From Apteryx mantelli (taxonomy: Eukaryota > Chordata > Aves > Apterygiformes > Apterygidae), in the NCBI RefSeq assembly GCF_036417845.1, contig NC_090001.1, forward strand, positions 8,973,501 through 9,037,500: DNA of 64,000 nucleotides, read 5' to 3'. The position numbers and the translations under genes were made by a program. Under the pieces are notes generated by a model. It was not told the origin of the DNA and searched no databases. It saw nothing but the letters and a program-made list of their open reading frames with translations. Shown piece after piece: positions 24,944 to 37,151 of the stretch (positions are counted from its first letter, which is position 1; each line of letters opens with the position of its first letter).

Positions 24944-25858
24944 TCATTGAACCAGCTTCTTCAGTGCATCCTTGAGCTCCTTGTTCCTCATGCTGTAGAT
25001 GAGGGGGTTCACTGTTGGAGGCACCACTGCATAGAGAACAGCCACCACCAGATCCAGAAGTGGGGAGGAGAGGGAGGGGGGCTTCAGGTAGGCAAACATG
25101 ACAGTGCTGATAAACAGGGAGACCACGGCCAGGTGAGGCAGGCACATGGAGAAGGCTTTGTGCCGGCCCTGCTCAGAGGGGATCCTCAGCACAACTGTGA
25201 AGATCTGCACATACGACAGCACAATGAAAATGAAACACCCAAAGACTAAACAAAGACTAACCACAACAACCTTAAGTTCCCTGAGGTAGGCGTCTGAGCA
25301 GGAGAGCTTGAGGATCTGGGGAATTTCACAGAAGAACTGCTCCACAACATTGCCTTGGCACAGTGGTATAGGAAATGTGTTAGCAGTGTGCAGGAGAGCA
25401 TTGAGAAAACCACTGGCCCAGGCAGCTGCTGCCATTTTGACACAAGCTCTGCTGCTCATGATGGTCCCACAGTGCAGGGGTTTGCAGATGGCAACAAAGC
25501 GGTCATAGGCCATGACAGTGAGAACAGAATATTTAGTCGACAAGAGAAGGGTAAAATGAAACACCTGTGCAGCACATCCCCAGTAGGAAATGGCCCTGGT
25601 GCTGCTCAGGGAATTGGACATGGATTTGGGGACGGTGGTGGAGATGGTGCCAAGGTCGAGGAGGGAGAGGTTGAGGAGGAAGAAGTACATGGGGGTGTGG
25701 AGGCGGTGGTCACAGGCTATGGCTGTGATGATGAGGCCATTGCCCAGGAGGGCAGCCAGGTAGATGCCCAGGAAGAGCCAGAAGTGCAAGAGCTGCAGCT
25801 CCTGCGTGTCTGCAAATGCCAGGAGGAGGAACTCATTGAAGGAGCTGCTGTTGGACAT
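24944..25858 (-). CDS. Olfactory receptor, family-14-like (OR2)
   Basis: Open frame of 304 residues, collinear with OR1 from the initiator Met to 'KKLVQ'. It has the same seven-TM pattern, the N-terminal sequon, 'LHTPMYFF', 'MAYDRFVAIC' (Y to F after DR), 'KAFSMCLPHL' and 'NPLIYSMRN'. It stops seven codons earlier than OR1 because the codon after the terminal Gln is TGA, giving a short cytoplasmic tail. That is still within the OR size range, so it is probably functional. TM5 and loop residues differ most from OR1. A splice acceptor lies 27 bases upstream of the ATG. It is convergent with OR1, and its 5' flank lacks the LTR-like segment. Confidence 0.93.
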   Translation of the reverse strand: MSNSSSFNEFLLLAFADTQELQLLHFWLFLGIYLAALLGNGLIITAIACDHRLHTPMYFFLLNLSLLDLGTISTTVPKSMSNSLSSTRAISYWGCAAQVFHFTLLLSTKYSVLTVMAYDRFVAICKPLHCGTIMSSRACVKMAAAAWASGFLNALLHTANTFPIPLCQGNVVEQFFCEIPQILKLSCSDAYLRELKVVVVSLCLVFGCFIFIVLSYVQIFTVVLRIPSEQGRHKAFSMCLPHLAVVSLFISTVMFAYLKPPSLSSPLLDLVVAVLYAVVPPTVNPLIYSMRNKELKDALKKLVQ

Positions 25859-25900
25859 TTACTTCCTCGTGGCTTTAAAGACTGTCTAAGGAGGATATAA
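25859..25900 (-). promoter_or_regulatory. Probable 3' splice site of OR2
   Basis: On the minus strand a pyrimidine-rich run ends '...tcctccttag' with AG at 25,887-25,886. It occupies the same place as the acceptor of OR1 and OR4. The short exon segment to the ATG differs completely from that of OR1 and OR4. Confidence 0.5.
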
Positions 25901-28900
25901 GAGTGACAAGTTAGAGCAGGCTTCTCTAAGGCAAACCCTTCCCATTTCTCATAGAACGTCTTCTCTGTTCTTTGCATTAAGGTTCTGCTCCCTGTCTGGA
26001 GCTCTGCTTTGCGCTGCCTGAGTGTCATGTAGAGCAGGGGCCTCTGCCCATGCTCTCTAGAGGGTCAGTTCTGCCCTGCTGGGGGGTGTAAATGGAGGTG
26101 TCACAGAGTCCCAGGTATTTGGTGGGATTCCCGGGGATGGACACCGTGAGCTGAATGGATGGGTCTTGGTACAATGACCCAGTGGGAATTTTCTCTCTTT
26201 ACCATAATGAGAGATGAATATAGCACTCATGGCAGCTGTCTCTGAAAGAGAAGACCCTTGTGAGGGATTCCTCTCCCCCACCCTTGAGCACCTCTTGAAC
26301 AGAGGTGTCTGTATCTGAATCAGTGACTCCAGCTGCCACTCCAGCAAGGAAAAGAAACACTGAGGTGAAGGCAGGCGCTGACCTGCTCCTTTCTAGATGT
26401 CTCTGTTCCAGTGAGATAGCCCCTCTCCTCACACCAATTTACCATCTGTGCTCTTTCTCCAGGGACCGTAATGGGAGTGGGAAGTGGCTAGCTCTGATGC
26501 ATGCGTCCTGCATACCCCTTATGTGGAAAGACTGTCCAACATGTTGACACCAATTTTCTCCAGAAAATAATCTTCAGCAGGGAGTCTGATTATATATATT
26601 GATTTCATTTTCAGATGCCTCCATCACACTGTGGGAGCATTCTTTGACTGGGTAGAAATCTTGGCCATTTCAGTTGCTCTCAGCATGAGCACTTGTGCAT
26701 CCCAAGGGGAAAAAAGGGCTCGCTGTGATTTTGCACAGAGTCCCGGGATGTGGTCTGTCAATGAATCTTGCCCCTCACTGCCCTGCCCTTGCACCTCACT
26801 CAGCTAAAGGACATTCACACTCACAAGTTTGTCTCAGAAAGAAACCGCACTGAGCTGAGAGCAGAGGAGTACAGTTTTAAAAGGAAGATTTCCAAATTCG
26901 TCTCTCTCAGGCCAGATATGGAGAGAGTGATGAAGAGTGTGAGAAGGCTTCTGACTCACAGGACCAGACCAAGGACTCTCAGATAGCACAAAATGCTAGA
27001 GGGAAGCTGTGCTTTTCTGGAGGGCAGCTTGCAGCTTGGCAGGACACCCCAGGGAAACTGTCAAGGGTCCTAAAGATGGGTTCTCCTTAAGACTTAAGAG
27101 GGAGACAGCTCATTAAGACTCTAAAGGGGGAGACAGATCCAAAGGTCTGTGAGAAACCGCAGCAGGTCCCTTCATGCCCACCTCAGCCTACAAGCAGCAC
27201 CAGCATCACCTTTAAAGCCTCAAGAGGGTTTTTCTGACCTGCTCCTTAGGACCTGTGAGCACAGAAATAGCCCTGGCCAGTGCCCTGTCCCAGAAGCTCC
27301 AGGCAGCAGAGATGGGCAGGGACTGAGAGGCAATTGCTAACAGAAACAGCATGGGAGGATGGATTTGAGCAAGTCAGGGACGGTAGTGCAGTGCCAACGC
27401 CTTCCCCAGGGTGCTCAGGTCTGCCCTGCACAAACCTCCCAGCAGCAGCGCACTGTCCAGGGGCATTCCCCTGCGTGCAGGTGAGAAGGAGCAGGTCAGA
27501 TAAACCCTCAAGAGGTGACCATCCAAGGGGAGTTTGCTGCTGTCTATAGACTAAGGGGTTGCTGAAGGGTCTTTCAGAAGTTCCTAGCAGAACTATTGAT
27601 TGCTCTTTGAAACTGTTAATGAATCTCAGTCCCTTGTCCCAACCTGACAGCTCCATTTCCATTTTCCCCATGCCAGCTAGAAGGAAACTTAAAGCACCAA
27701 CTCAGAAAATAGCCTTTTCTTTCAGGAAACACTTGCCCTCACCTTCCTTTTGCAAAGTCCCCTCAGAAATGGCCTGTGCATGAGCTAGAGCTGTGAGCAG
27801 CCCTGATCCACACAGCACCCTCTCAAAAGAATGAACTCTTCTACCAGCGGTCACTCCTTCCACCCAGAGCTTCTCCCCACAACGCCATGGGGAGCTCTCT
27901 GGGTAGTGCTGACCCGTGCAGGCAGCAGAGTCGGTGCCCCAGGCAAACAGCACCCTGGGGTGAAGGGACACTGCTCCGGAAAAGAACCCTGGGCAGATCT
28001 GTGTGCACGCCCAGGCTTTGCACCCCTGCAGCAGTCCCTGGGAGAGGACAGTGGGATGCCCTGTGCCTGTCACGGAGTGGCTAGGAATCCCTACTCTGAA
28101 GCACCTTCTTCTCCTCTGCACTGGAGAAGCCAGAGGTACGATCTTTAAAAATCATGGGATGGGATGGGTTTAGAAGACCCCTCCAAGAACCACACTAGCA
28201 TTGCCCTGCAGCCAGAGACTTACCGTGTCAGGGGCTGTGAAGATTTCTCCCACCATGAGCACTCAGCTGTCCTCCCACTCCACATTGCCTTTCACTTCTC
28301 TCTCTCTTGTCTCATCACATCTCAGCAAGAGCAGGCAGTGCCCGGAGCCCTGCTGCTCTTGACAGGAGAGCTGCTCCTGGACACAGCTGTCTCCCAGCAG
28401 TGCTGCCACGTTGCCAGGAGCTCCCTCCATCCCAGGAGCCTGCCTCTGCTCAGGAGCAGAGGCCCAGCTGAAGGCATCAATCCCTTGTGCTCCCTCCACC
28501 TGGGAAAGGTTCACTGACATAGATTAAAATAATCACCAACAGTCCCTCTCTGAACAGTGAAGGGCAACTGATTCCAGCATTACAATTTTTTTCTCATCAG
28601 AGGATCGTTATCATGTGAAGGAGGTGGAAATGTCCCACTCTAGAAGACCCCTTTCCCATCTCTTAACTAGGCAGGAACCTAGACAAGGCCAAGAAAGGAG
28701 GTCATTTACCCATGGTTCACGTATTGATTCAGATGAGTCAATGTGGGCATCACATGACAGTTTAGGAGCCCCTGGGCTGCAGTGGGATTCAGCTCTCTCC
28801 CATGAACTACACAAACACACGGGAGGTGGGATTCCCCGTACCCAACCTGAAGCGTGCACAACAGAGATGTCTGTATGCGAGCTCCTTGTCTAAGCTCCCA

Positions 28901-29252
28901 TTATAATCACTGGAGATGAAAGGTTGAAGGCAGTTCCTGGCAAAACCTGGTGACATTTGAAGAGATAGAGGTGGCCCAAGGCACGTGTCAGTGTTTGCTT
29001 GTGCTGATGGAGCAAGTGTGAGACCTACATCCTTTCAGATCCTAAGCTGGGGGCCAGGTTGGGAATTTCCCAGGCCATCTGAAATGACACTACAACTAGA
29101 GCTCTACTCATTCTGAAGCTGAGAGACACATGCAGAACCCGACAGTGCAAACTGCTACTGTAATTCAGTTCAGACACTCGTTATAATGACAGAGAAATAG
29201 GCTGGCAGGGCCATGCCAGATTCCTGGGGTTTCTAGCACAAGCGCTCGTTCA
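25886..29252 (-). repeat. OR2 upstream flank (duplicated, non-coding)
   Basis: Same orientation as 52,947-57,003 upstream of OR4, and the reverse of 12,573-16,615 upstream of OR1. It lacks about 0.7 kb around the LTR-like segment (the join is near 26,198) and has other small gaps. The last matching bases are at 29,252, where a CR1 begins. Confidence 0.8.
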
Positions 29253-30150
29253 GAATCACAGAATCACAGAATGGTTGAGGCTGGAAGGGACCTCAGGAGA
29301 TCATCTAGTCTAACCCCCCTGCTCAAGCAGGGTCACCTAGAGCACATTGCCCAGGACCCTGTCTAGGCAGCTTTTGAATGTCTCCAAGGATGGAAACTCC
29401 ACAAGCTCTCTGGGCAACCTGTTCCAGTGCTCTGTCACCCTCACAGTAAACAAGTTTTTCCTCATGTTCAGATGGAATGGTCTGTGTTTCAGTTTGTGCC
29501 CATTGCCTCTTGTCCTGTCTCTGGGCACCACTGAAAAGAGTCTGGCCCCACCCTCTTGACACCCTCCCTTCAGATATTTGTACACATTAATAAGATCCCC
29601 TCTCAGTCTTCTCTTCTGCAGGCTGAAAAGACCCAGTTCCCTCAGCCTTGCCTCATATGAGAGATGCTCCAGTCCCTTCATCATCTTCGGAGCCCTCCAC
29701 TGGACTCACTCCAGGAGCTCCATGTCTCTCTTCTATTGGGGAGCACAGAACTTGACACAGTACTGCAGGTGTGGCCTCAGCAGGGCTGAGGAGAGGGGGA
29801 GAATCACCTCCCTCGACCTGCTGGCAACACCCTTCCTGATGCACTCCACGATACCATTGGCCTTCTCGGCCACAAGGACACATTGTTGGTCCACCAGCAC
29901 TCCCAGGTCCTTCTCTGCAGAGCTGCTTTCCAGCAGGTCAGCCCCCAACCTGTTCTGGTGCATGGGGTTATTCCTCCCCTAGGTGCAGGACCCTGCACTT
30001 GCCTTTGTTGAACTTCATGAGGTTCCTCTCCGCCCACCTCTCCAGCCTGTCCAGTTCTCTCTGAATGGCAGCATATCCCTCTGGTGTACTGGCCACTCCT
30101 CCCAGTTTTGAATCATCAGAAAACTTGCTCAGGGTGCACTCTCTTCCTTC
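29253..30150 (-). mobile_element. 5'-truncated CR1 LINE (about 0.9 kb)
   Basis: It starts on the plus strand with 'cagaatcacagaatcacag', the reverse of the CR1 terminal octamers. It continues back through the 3' UTR and the ORF2 C-terminal domain. A frame at 29,337-29,684 encodes the C-terminal '[14 protein letters not shown]...' segment, and the upstream part reaches the catalytic region near 30,120. It ends abruptly at about 30,150, after which flank resumes. The paralogous site at about 57,003-57,010 is uninterrupted, which defines both ends. Frame breaks are present and it is inactive. Confidence 0.92.
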
Positions 30151-30157
30151 TTCCAGG

Positions 30158-30889
30158 TTATGTTTTCAGCAGATACTGCATGGGACCTACAGAAAAGCCA
30201 TGCCCTTTTGGAGTGGTTGCTTGACAAGTGCCCCAGGGTGCCTCGGGTTTCCTACCTGTGCCCAAACAACGCAATCCCACCTCTGCCTTTAGGCAAAGTC
30301 CATACTGTCTGCATGCAAGTGTGCTGCATAAACAGGAAGCACATCACACCAAGGTCTCCACTCATGGCCCTGCACTCTTGAAATCTCCCAGCTCTCCTTC
30401 CCCTGAACCACTTCTGACCCGCAGATGATACAGGGACTGTGTTAAGGAAGTCCACAAGGTGCCTGGATCACAGGCTGTGCAGGCCCAGGGATGTTCTCTG
30501 GGGCACCTTCTCCTTCCTGGGGATCCGTTCACATCTGCCACTGGCCTCAGGGTGCTGCAGGGTCAGCTTGGGCAGCAAACCCCTCTCCTTCTGTTCCTGC
30601 ACAGCCCTGCTCTGTTTCTCCCTGGCCTTGGGCACTGCAGGTTTGCTCTTTCAGTGGGAACCCTGTTTCACCATTACATTGCCATCAGCTCTATGCCAGC
30701 ATGTATCTGCTCTGAAGTGGGGCCATTGCCTATTTGGTGTCCTTGGCTCTTGGTAACAGGTTTCCCTATGGCCAATCTGTTCTCTGGGCTACAGCTGAGG
30801 CTCTGCTGCCCAAATATACACATGCAGGCAGCAGCGTGCAGCCTGGCACCCAGACAAGAGGCAATGGAGATGCACAAGCAGTCACAGGG
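30158..30889 (+). repeat. Duplicated non-coding segment
   Basis: Matches 57,011-57,680 in the same orientation (for example 'catgggacctacag...catgcccttttggagtggt'). No gene recognised. Confidence 0.7.
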
Positions 30890-32451
30890 CTGCAACGTCT
30901 TTGGAATAACCGAGATGTGATGGGATCACTCGCACAACTGGAAGGCTGTGATGGCAGGGTACAGGCTCTTCAGGGGAGCCTGGGAAGGAAGATGAGAAGG
31001 TGGGATGCCCTGTGTGTGAAGGGGCAGCTTGGATGTATGGAGCTCTTCCAAGGCATGGACAAAGGGCTGGGTGAGTGCTTGTGGGAGGGCAGCAGAGTGA
31101 GAGTGACATCGTGATGGGAGTTTCAGAGAATCCAGTCAGGGTGAGGAGGTGGACGTAGTCTTCTTTAAGCTACCTGAGGAAGTCTGTGGCTCACAGGGCC
31201 TGCTTCTTGTGGAGGGACTCTAATCTCCCTGGCATGCAGTGGAAGGGCAAACAGCAGGGTGGGAGCAGTCCAGGAGGTTTCTGGAGGGTGTCAGGGCAGC
31301 TTCTTAGCTCAGCTACCTGGTGGGCCACCAAGCATGATGCTCACCTGGAGCAGGTGCTTGCAAACAAGGAAGAAGTGGTCAGGCATGCGGTCATCAGTGG
31401 AAACACTGGCTGCAATGACCATGAAATAGTGGATTCCAAGGTCCTGAAGGGAGTGAGGAAGCATAGTAGCAGAGTACAGATGCTGGACTTCACAGGAGCA
31501 GACTTTGGCCTGTTCAGGGCACTGGTGGGGGATCCCATGGGAGGCAGCTCTGAAGGGCACAGGAGCTCAGGAAAGCCATGAGATCTTTAAAGGACAGTAG
31601 GCACCAAACACAAGGATGGTCCCTACAGATGCTCAGTAAAATGAGAAGACATCGCAGGAGACCAGCTTGACTAAACAGGGCACTGTTGTCCAGCAAAGTA
31701 GGGATGGTGTTAGGGAAGCCAAAACTCCCCCAGGATAGACACTTGCAGGGGATGTCAAGGGCATGAAGGAGAGCTGCTACTCCTTCAGTAACAGGGAAAG
31801 AGTAAACAAGGAACACATGGGCTCCCTGCTGAGTGGCTAGGGAAACTAGGAACAACAGGTGCAGGTAGGTCTGAGGAGCTCAGGGCCTTCCTGGCTTCAG
31901 GCTTCACCAGCAAGGTGTCCTGGGCTGTTGTGCCTAGAGTCAGGACTCCAGACTAGAAAATCCACCTGCAGTGCCTGAGGACTGAGTGAGGGATGACCTG
32001 CAAAAACTCAGTCCATACAAGTCTATGGGACTGGATGGGATGCATCCGAGATTAAGTGAAGGGAAATCATTCCTGACCAACCTGATTGCCTTCTGTGATA
32101 ACACAACTGCACTTGTAGCAGAGCAGAGAGTAGCGGATGTCATTTACCCTGATTTTAGGCAAGAGGTTTGTACAAGAATACTGCCTCCCACAGTATTCTT
32201 GTATATAAGAAAGGCATTACAGTAGGCTGGGTAGACATCCAGATGGGTGGAAAGCTGGTTGGATGCTCAAGCTCAGAGGGTTTTTGTGAATGGCTCAGGC
32301 TTTCCCTGGAAGTTGCTGACAAGTGGAGCATGCAGGGGTCTGTTTTGCAACCTGTACCATTTAAAACATTCATCAGTGACCTGCAGGACGCAACTCTCAT
32401 CACATCTGACATAGCACTGAACGGGGCAAAAGAGCCATATGCTTGAGGGCT
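30890..32451 (+). mobile_element. Ancient CR1 ORF2 relic
   Basis: Decayed but ordered CR1 ORF2 pieces. An endonuclease-like 'EMxWDHSHNWKAVMAG'-type stretch lies near 30,910-30,960. 'NTGCNDHEIVDSKVLKG' and 'DFTGADFGLFRALVGDP' lie at 31,400-31,540. Reverse-transcriptase pieces 'YKSMGLDGMHPR' and 'FISDLQDA' lie at 32,010-32,390. Many stops and deletions are present. A shorter paralogue at 57,685-58,720 lacks about 0.5 kb. The relic is cut on the right by the LTR at 32,452. Confidence 0.75.
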
Positions 32452-33076
32452 TGTTGCGGAGGAGTGATGCACTTCACTTGTAAGAGGGAAGCAGCACTAT
32501 GTTTACTGTGATAAGACAGCGATTTAACAAAGTTCAATCGTAAATAAGAATGATTTAATGAGGTTCGATTGGCAAGGTTCACTCAGTTATTTAAAGCATG
32601 AAGGACAGGGTCAGATGCACGTGCAACGGAGACGCTCCTATTGAGTTACGAGGTTCAGAAAGGACCTCCTTGCTTTCTAAACTCCCTCAGAGAGGAGCCT
32701 ACATGCAGCTGGATCCGATCCTAGTCCCAGACTGGGTCAACGGTGCATGTCTAAGGGATTATGTGCACAATTAATCAGAGATATAACTCAGCAAAGTTTC
32801 ATGAAGTTCGCAAAATTTCAGCATGCTATTAATCACTTACTGAGGATCTGTTGCGGGTAAGGAATCTCCCAACCTTGAGGAGGAACCTTGAGAGGCATCC
32901 CTGCTCAAGAGGAGGTTCTGCAGTGCAGCCCGCTGCCATGCAGGAGAGCTCAGTGAGCTCTGGGTTGCCCCCTATTTATGGGGAGGGAGAGATGATTGAC
33001 TCATAGTCATATTTGCATGCTAGATGAGTCTTAGTTGGCGCATGCTCAATTAGCCCCTGCATACATGCTGTTTACA
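32452..33076 (-). mobile_element. Probable solo LTR
   Basis: A 625-bp segment bounded by TGTTGCGG and TGTTTACA, so the minus strand reads TGTAAACA...CCGCAACA. A minus-strand TATA-like 'cataaatagggggc' lies at about 32,967-32,980. It has no coding frame and resembles avian ERV-L-type LTRs. It interrupts the CR1 relic. Target-site duplication is not clear (gggct against gggag), so the ends are tentative. Confidence 0.5.
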
Positions 33077-36020
33077 GGGAGGTCAGGTTGAGGCAGAGAG
33101 AGAACATCAGTGGGGCAGGGGGAAAGGAGCACACCATCACAGCACGTTTGTTCTTTTATGGCACATCATGTCTATCTTAAGCATCGCACACCGAGAAACC
33201 TTGCTGAGGACTTTTACAATCAAAGAGCCTGCTTTGGTGCCCAAAGGAGGAAGGCTCTCTCCTCTCCCATGTTCTCCTACATCCTGCTTCTACAAAAAGA
33301 GGGACCCACAGGAGAAACCAGTCTTGAGGCTCACCAGAGCATCCCAACGTGTGGCCACGCTTTGGGCTGTTTCAACCCACATGACTTTGATCCTGGTTTT
33401 GAAAAATGTCAGCCCCAGCCAACCCCCAAAGCCCAGATTCCTGCATGGATCTGCCCAGTGCAGTGACCTCTCAGTGCAGGGGCGCAGAAGTGACTTCTTT
33501 AGTTCCCCATTTTAGGTATTTCACTGCCTTTGGCAACATCTGGAGATGGTCCTCAAGGAGTTATCAGAAAATTTTGGAAAATACCTGGGGTGGAGGGAGG
33601 TGACTGCTTTCCAGGACATGAGGGGAATCTCTCTGCTCTCTCCCGGCTCTGCCATCTCCACGGCAGTGACCTACCGAGCCCCCACATGACATGAGCTGAG
33701 GTCACAGTGGGATGTGCTGCATCACAGGCAGGTCTTCTTGGTGGCATGGGCAGGGGCCCTCACTTCCCTGTGAGCCCCAGGCGCTGCTGGGCACTGCTCA
33801 TGCGATACCCACAGCTGCCCTTTGTAGTGGGTCCATGGCAAGGAGAGGGGACAGGAGGCAGTGGGGCCGCGTTGGGGCCCCTCGCCAGCAGGCAGAAGAG
33901 CAGGAGCATATTGGAAAGGAGTTTGGGGTGATGAAACGGGAAGAGCAACCTTCCTCCATGGCTGGAGATGCAAGCTGAGGGCAAGGGGACAAGCAAGATG
34001 GAGGACTGCTGGATGGACACCATCCGCTCACACCACAGTCCCAACGCTCCTGCGGCTCTCCACTGAGGTTTAGGGCTTTGGGAGCTCCTTCCCAAGGTGT
34101 CGCACAGAGACTGTTAACTGCAAAAACTGCTGGGGATCCTGGGCTGTGGTGGTGGCTGCACAGGGCTGGGGGCTGCCATGAGAGTCCTGCCTGAGGGTCC
34201 TCTCTGCTTCCATGGACAATGTAGCAGCCAGGACTCCTGGGTCCTGGTGCTGGGGCTGCCCTGAGCCACAAGGCTTCTGTGGGGCCAGCTCCATGCCCTC
34301 ATGGGTGGAGGGACGGGGTGGGCAATCCATGGCCAGGTTTCCCTGGGAGTGGGTCTCCTTTTGGGGTCTGGCTCTGAGAGGAAAGGCGTCCTGTGTCCCA
34401 GAGGCTGGTGCCACCAGCACAGGCCCCAGCACTGCCCCCGCATGCCCCCACGGCCTCCAGGGTGCAGGGCAGCCAGCAGACCTGCAGGGCCCCTGCTGCA
34501 AATCCCAGCCCCGGCGGGCCAGCGGCTGCGCCATGGGGCCCTGCATTGCCCGGCCACACAGCGCCACGCTGCCCCCAGGCCCCGCCGTGCCCTGGCCCGC
34601 GCTGTCACCCACAACATGGTGCCCAACTGTGGGGGAGGGGGCAGAGCAGGCCACCAGGGCAAGAGGGCCCAACATTGCCATGGCATCGCCCCAGTGCCTC
34701 CTATTGGCTGGCAGGAGCAGGAGGGCGGGCATCGATTTCACTGATGGCTCTGTCAGCCAATTACCATCCAACATGGGAAGGGAAAAAGACACCAAGGAGG
34801 GAAGTGAAGGAGGAGTGGGAGCAAAGCAGGTGAGAAGTGAATAGGAGAGAGAGCGGGTGTGAGTGGGTTTGGTGGGGGCTGCGGGTGTGTTCAGCTGGCG
34901 GTGGGTGCCCTCCTGCCGGGGTGGGGGCAGCGGTGCTGGCGACGGGTCTGCTTTCCTGCAGGAGCTGCAGCAGGGGCTGGTGGGGCCATGAGCAGGGGCC
35001 AGAGTGACGTGGGCCAGAGCAGGGAGCTGCCCTGCAGCCAGATGTGGCGGCCTGCCCCGAGCAGCTGGGCTGGGGCGGCTCGGTGGGGTTTGGGTGCAGG
35101 AAGCTTTGGCCCTGTGGTGGGTCTGGGATCCATGTTAAAGCATTTCCCTGAGCTGCTGTTGCCAGTGCAGCTCCAGGTGTTTGGGAGGTGCTGGGCAGAG
35201 TGTGAGCAGGCTGCTGGTGTCCTCGCGAGGTGCCCTTCCCAATGGTCTCTTCTCTTCTGAAAACAGCATTTCCGAGTGTCTCTGAGAGAGGCTGTCCCTG
35301 CATGCCATGCTGTGCCTTAGCCGGTGTTTTTTGCTCCAGGCCTCTTGCTTCTCCCCGAGACCTGTGAGCCTGGCAGCAGCGTGAAGAGTGTTTCCAGAGC
35401 AGCTCTGTAGGTGTGAGCTGTTTGGCTTGTCAAGGGCCTTGAAAGTTGATGAAGGGCCAGTCCTCGCACTTGCCATTGTTATTTCCATCCTCCTAGGTCA
35501 GGATGAAGAGTTGCTGAATTGTGGCTCTGCTGGTTTCACCAGCCGAGGTGCCCTGGCCTGAGTCCTTCCGCGTGTCTCCAATTGTCAGGGCATAAAATAG
35601 GAGAATGCTTGTTGTCCTGGATGTGTAGAGGATTTGGTGGTTTTGTCCAGGATTGGGGAAGGAACTTGACTTCTGAGTTGCGGGAAGGCTTCTCCCTCTG
35701 CCTGGGACTTGAGGCCCTGCTGTCTTCAGGTTCATAATCGCTGCTCCCATGTAACCCTCCTGTTAGAAAATGTTGCCAAGAATTACTTGCAGGCCTTTTC
35801 CCAATTCCTAAGTTTTATGGGCTACATGTAGAGACTAGCTAGGCAAAAGGTAATATTGTTTTGGGGTCGTAACTGGTACCTGAGGGGTGTTTTGCTCACT
35901 CTGAAGCTTCATTGTGAAGCCACAAGGTGAATCAGGGAGGCCATTCAGGGGCTGGCTCAGCCTTGGGGAAGAGCAAGGGGAGCTGCAGGAGGCAAGAGCC
36001 CCATGGTCAGAGTGTGGGCA
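33077..36020. other. GC-rich region without a recognised gene
   Basis: Long overlapping frames on both strands between 33,700 and 35,300 follow from high GC. They show no family signature and no bias to one strand. No OR or LINE motif was seen. One promoter-like cluster is listed separately. Confidence 0.5.
34700..34990 (+). promoter_or_regulatory. Possible promoter and first intron (speculative)
   Basis: Two CCAAT-type boxes (reverse at 34,703-34,707, forward at 34,757-34,761) lie about 50 bp apart in GC-rich DNA. They are followed by a strong splice-donor-like 'cag|gtgagaag' at 34,829/34,830 and an acceptor-like 'ctttcctgcag' ending at 34,961. An ATG at 34,988 opens 90 codons of unrecognised sequence to 35,260. 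This may be the start of an unknown transcript or may be chance. Confidence 0.2.
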
Positions 36021-36730
36021 GTGAGGTCACCACTGTCTGTGAGAGCTATGCCAGCAAATCACTAGTGTCAAATCAGTTCTTTGCAAGTAGCTGATAGGCC
36101 AGCAGGAGGCACATGGCTCAGCTGTTGATGATGAGGTCACTTCTGCCTGAGCACCTGATAGTGCAGGTGGAGGAAGAAGGCTTGGCTGTTGCTTGTGAGG
36201 TCCCTTCTGACTGCTGACCTGATTGGGTAGCAGGAGCCATGTGACTGGAGTGGTGATTGTGAGGTCATTTCTACCTGAGTGGTTGATAGGGCAGCAGCAG
36301 GTCCATGGCTGGGATCTGTGTTTTTGAGATCATTTCTGCCTGTGCAGCTGATAAGGCAGGGTTTGTCTTGTGGCTGGGCAATTGTAGTGAGGTAATTTGT
36401 GTCTTAGAGGCTTCTAGGCCAGTGACAGAGCCATGGCTGTGAAGGTGACTGTGAGGTTGTGTCTTCCTGAGTGCCTGCTAGGCCAGCAGCAGGCAGTTAG
36501 GCATGGGCGTTGATTGTGAGGTCCCTTTTGTCAGAGTACCTGCTAGGCCAGCAGTAGTTCATGGCTGGGGGAGTTATCTGGAGGGAACTTTTGTCTCTGA
36601 AGCCTGTAGGCCAGCAGGAGGCCTGTGGTGGGGGTATGCACCTGTGAGGTCACCTCTATCTGAGCAGCTGATAAGTGAGGAGAAGACACATGGCTTGGAT
36701 GTTGGTGGTGAGGTCCCTTCTGGGTTTGTT
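36021..36730 (+). repeat. Minisatellite, about 64-bp unit, left array
   Basis: About ten diverged units spaced 63-65 bp. The recurring 'gaggt' core starts at 36,133, 36,197, 36,261, 36,326, 36,389, 36,453, 36,518, 36,581, 36,646 and 36,710. Each unit has roughly 'gtgaggtcacttctgcctgag', a '...gataggccagcag' part and a 'catggct' part. The reverse complement of this unit forms the array at 41,655-42,960. Confidence 0.9.
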
Positions 36731-37149
36731 GCGTGTGCTCAGAGGAGGGATTGACCCCTGAAGAGCTCTGCAGCAGTACAGAAATGCAACTCATTAATCA
36801 AGCAGAAGTAGATGTTCCACATCATCTGGCAGAAACTTATTCCACTCCATCATCCTGAGTTAGTACTGCTACATTTAAAATGCGGATGATGTTCTGTGGG
36901 GAACATGGACATGGAGTTGGACTCTCCACTTCTTGTGAAGCAGAAGCTTGCAGCCTCTTCCCAGTCAGCTAGGGAGTCCAAGTAGACTTTTGAGGCTGCT
37001 AAATGAATCTAGAGCTGGTGTGAGCAGACGTGTTAGTAATCTCTTATTGCCAGGGTATGTGTGCTTTAGAAATTGCCCCTGTGAAAAGAGCAGGGAGCTT
37101 GTGAGATTTTCCTGTAAGGAAAACCAATTTAAGATTGGTTTGTGTACAT
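36731..37149. other. Unassigned sequence between minisatellite and ERV
   Basis: No similarity to the ERV's LTR at 41,214-41,570 was seen, so no 3' LTR is recognised here. No coding signature. Confidence 0.45.
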
Positions 37150-37151
37150 AC

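Noticed and set aside
34070..34795. 241-codon frame on the minus strand in GC-rich DNA, with overlapping long frames on the plus strand
   Set aside because: Long frames occur on both strands at once, as expected from base composition. No domain or motif is visible.
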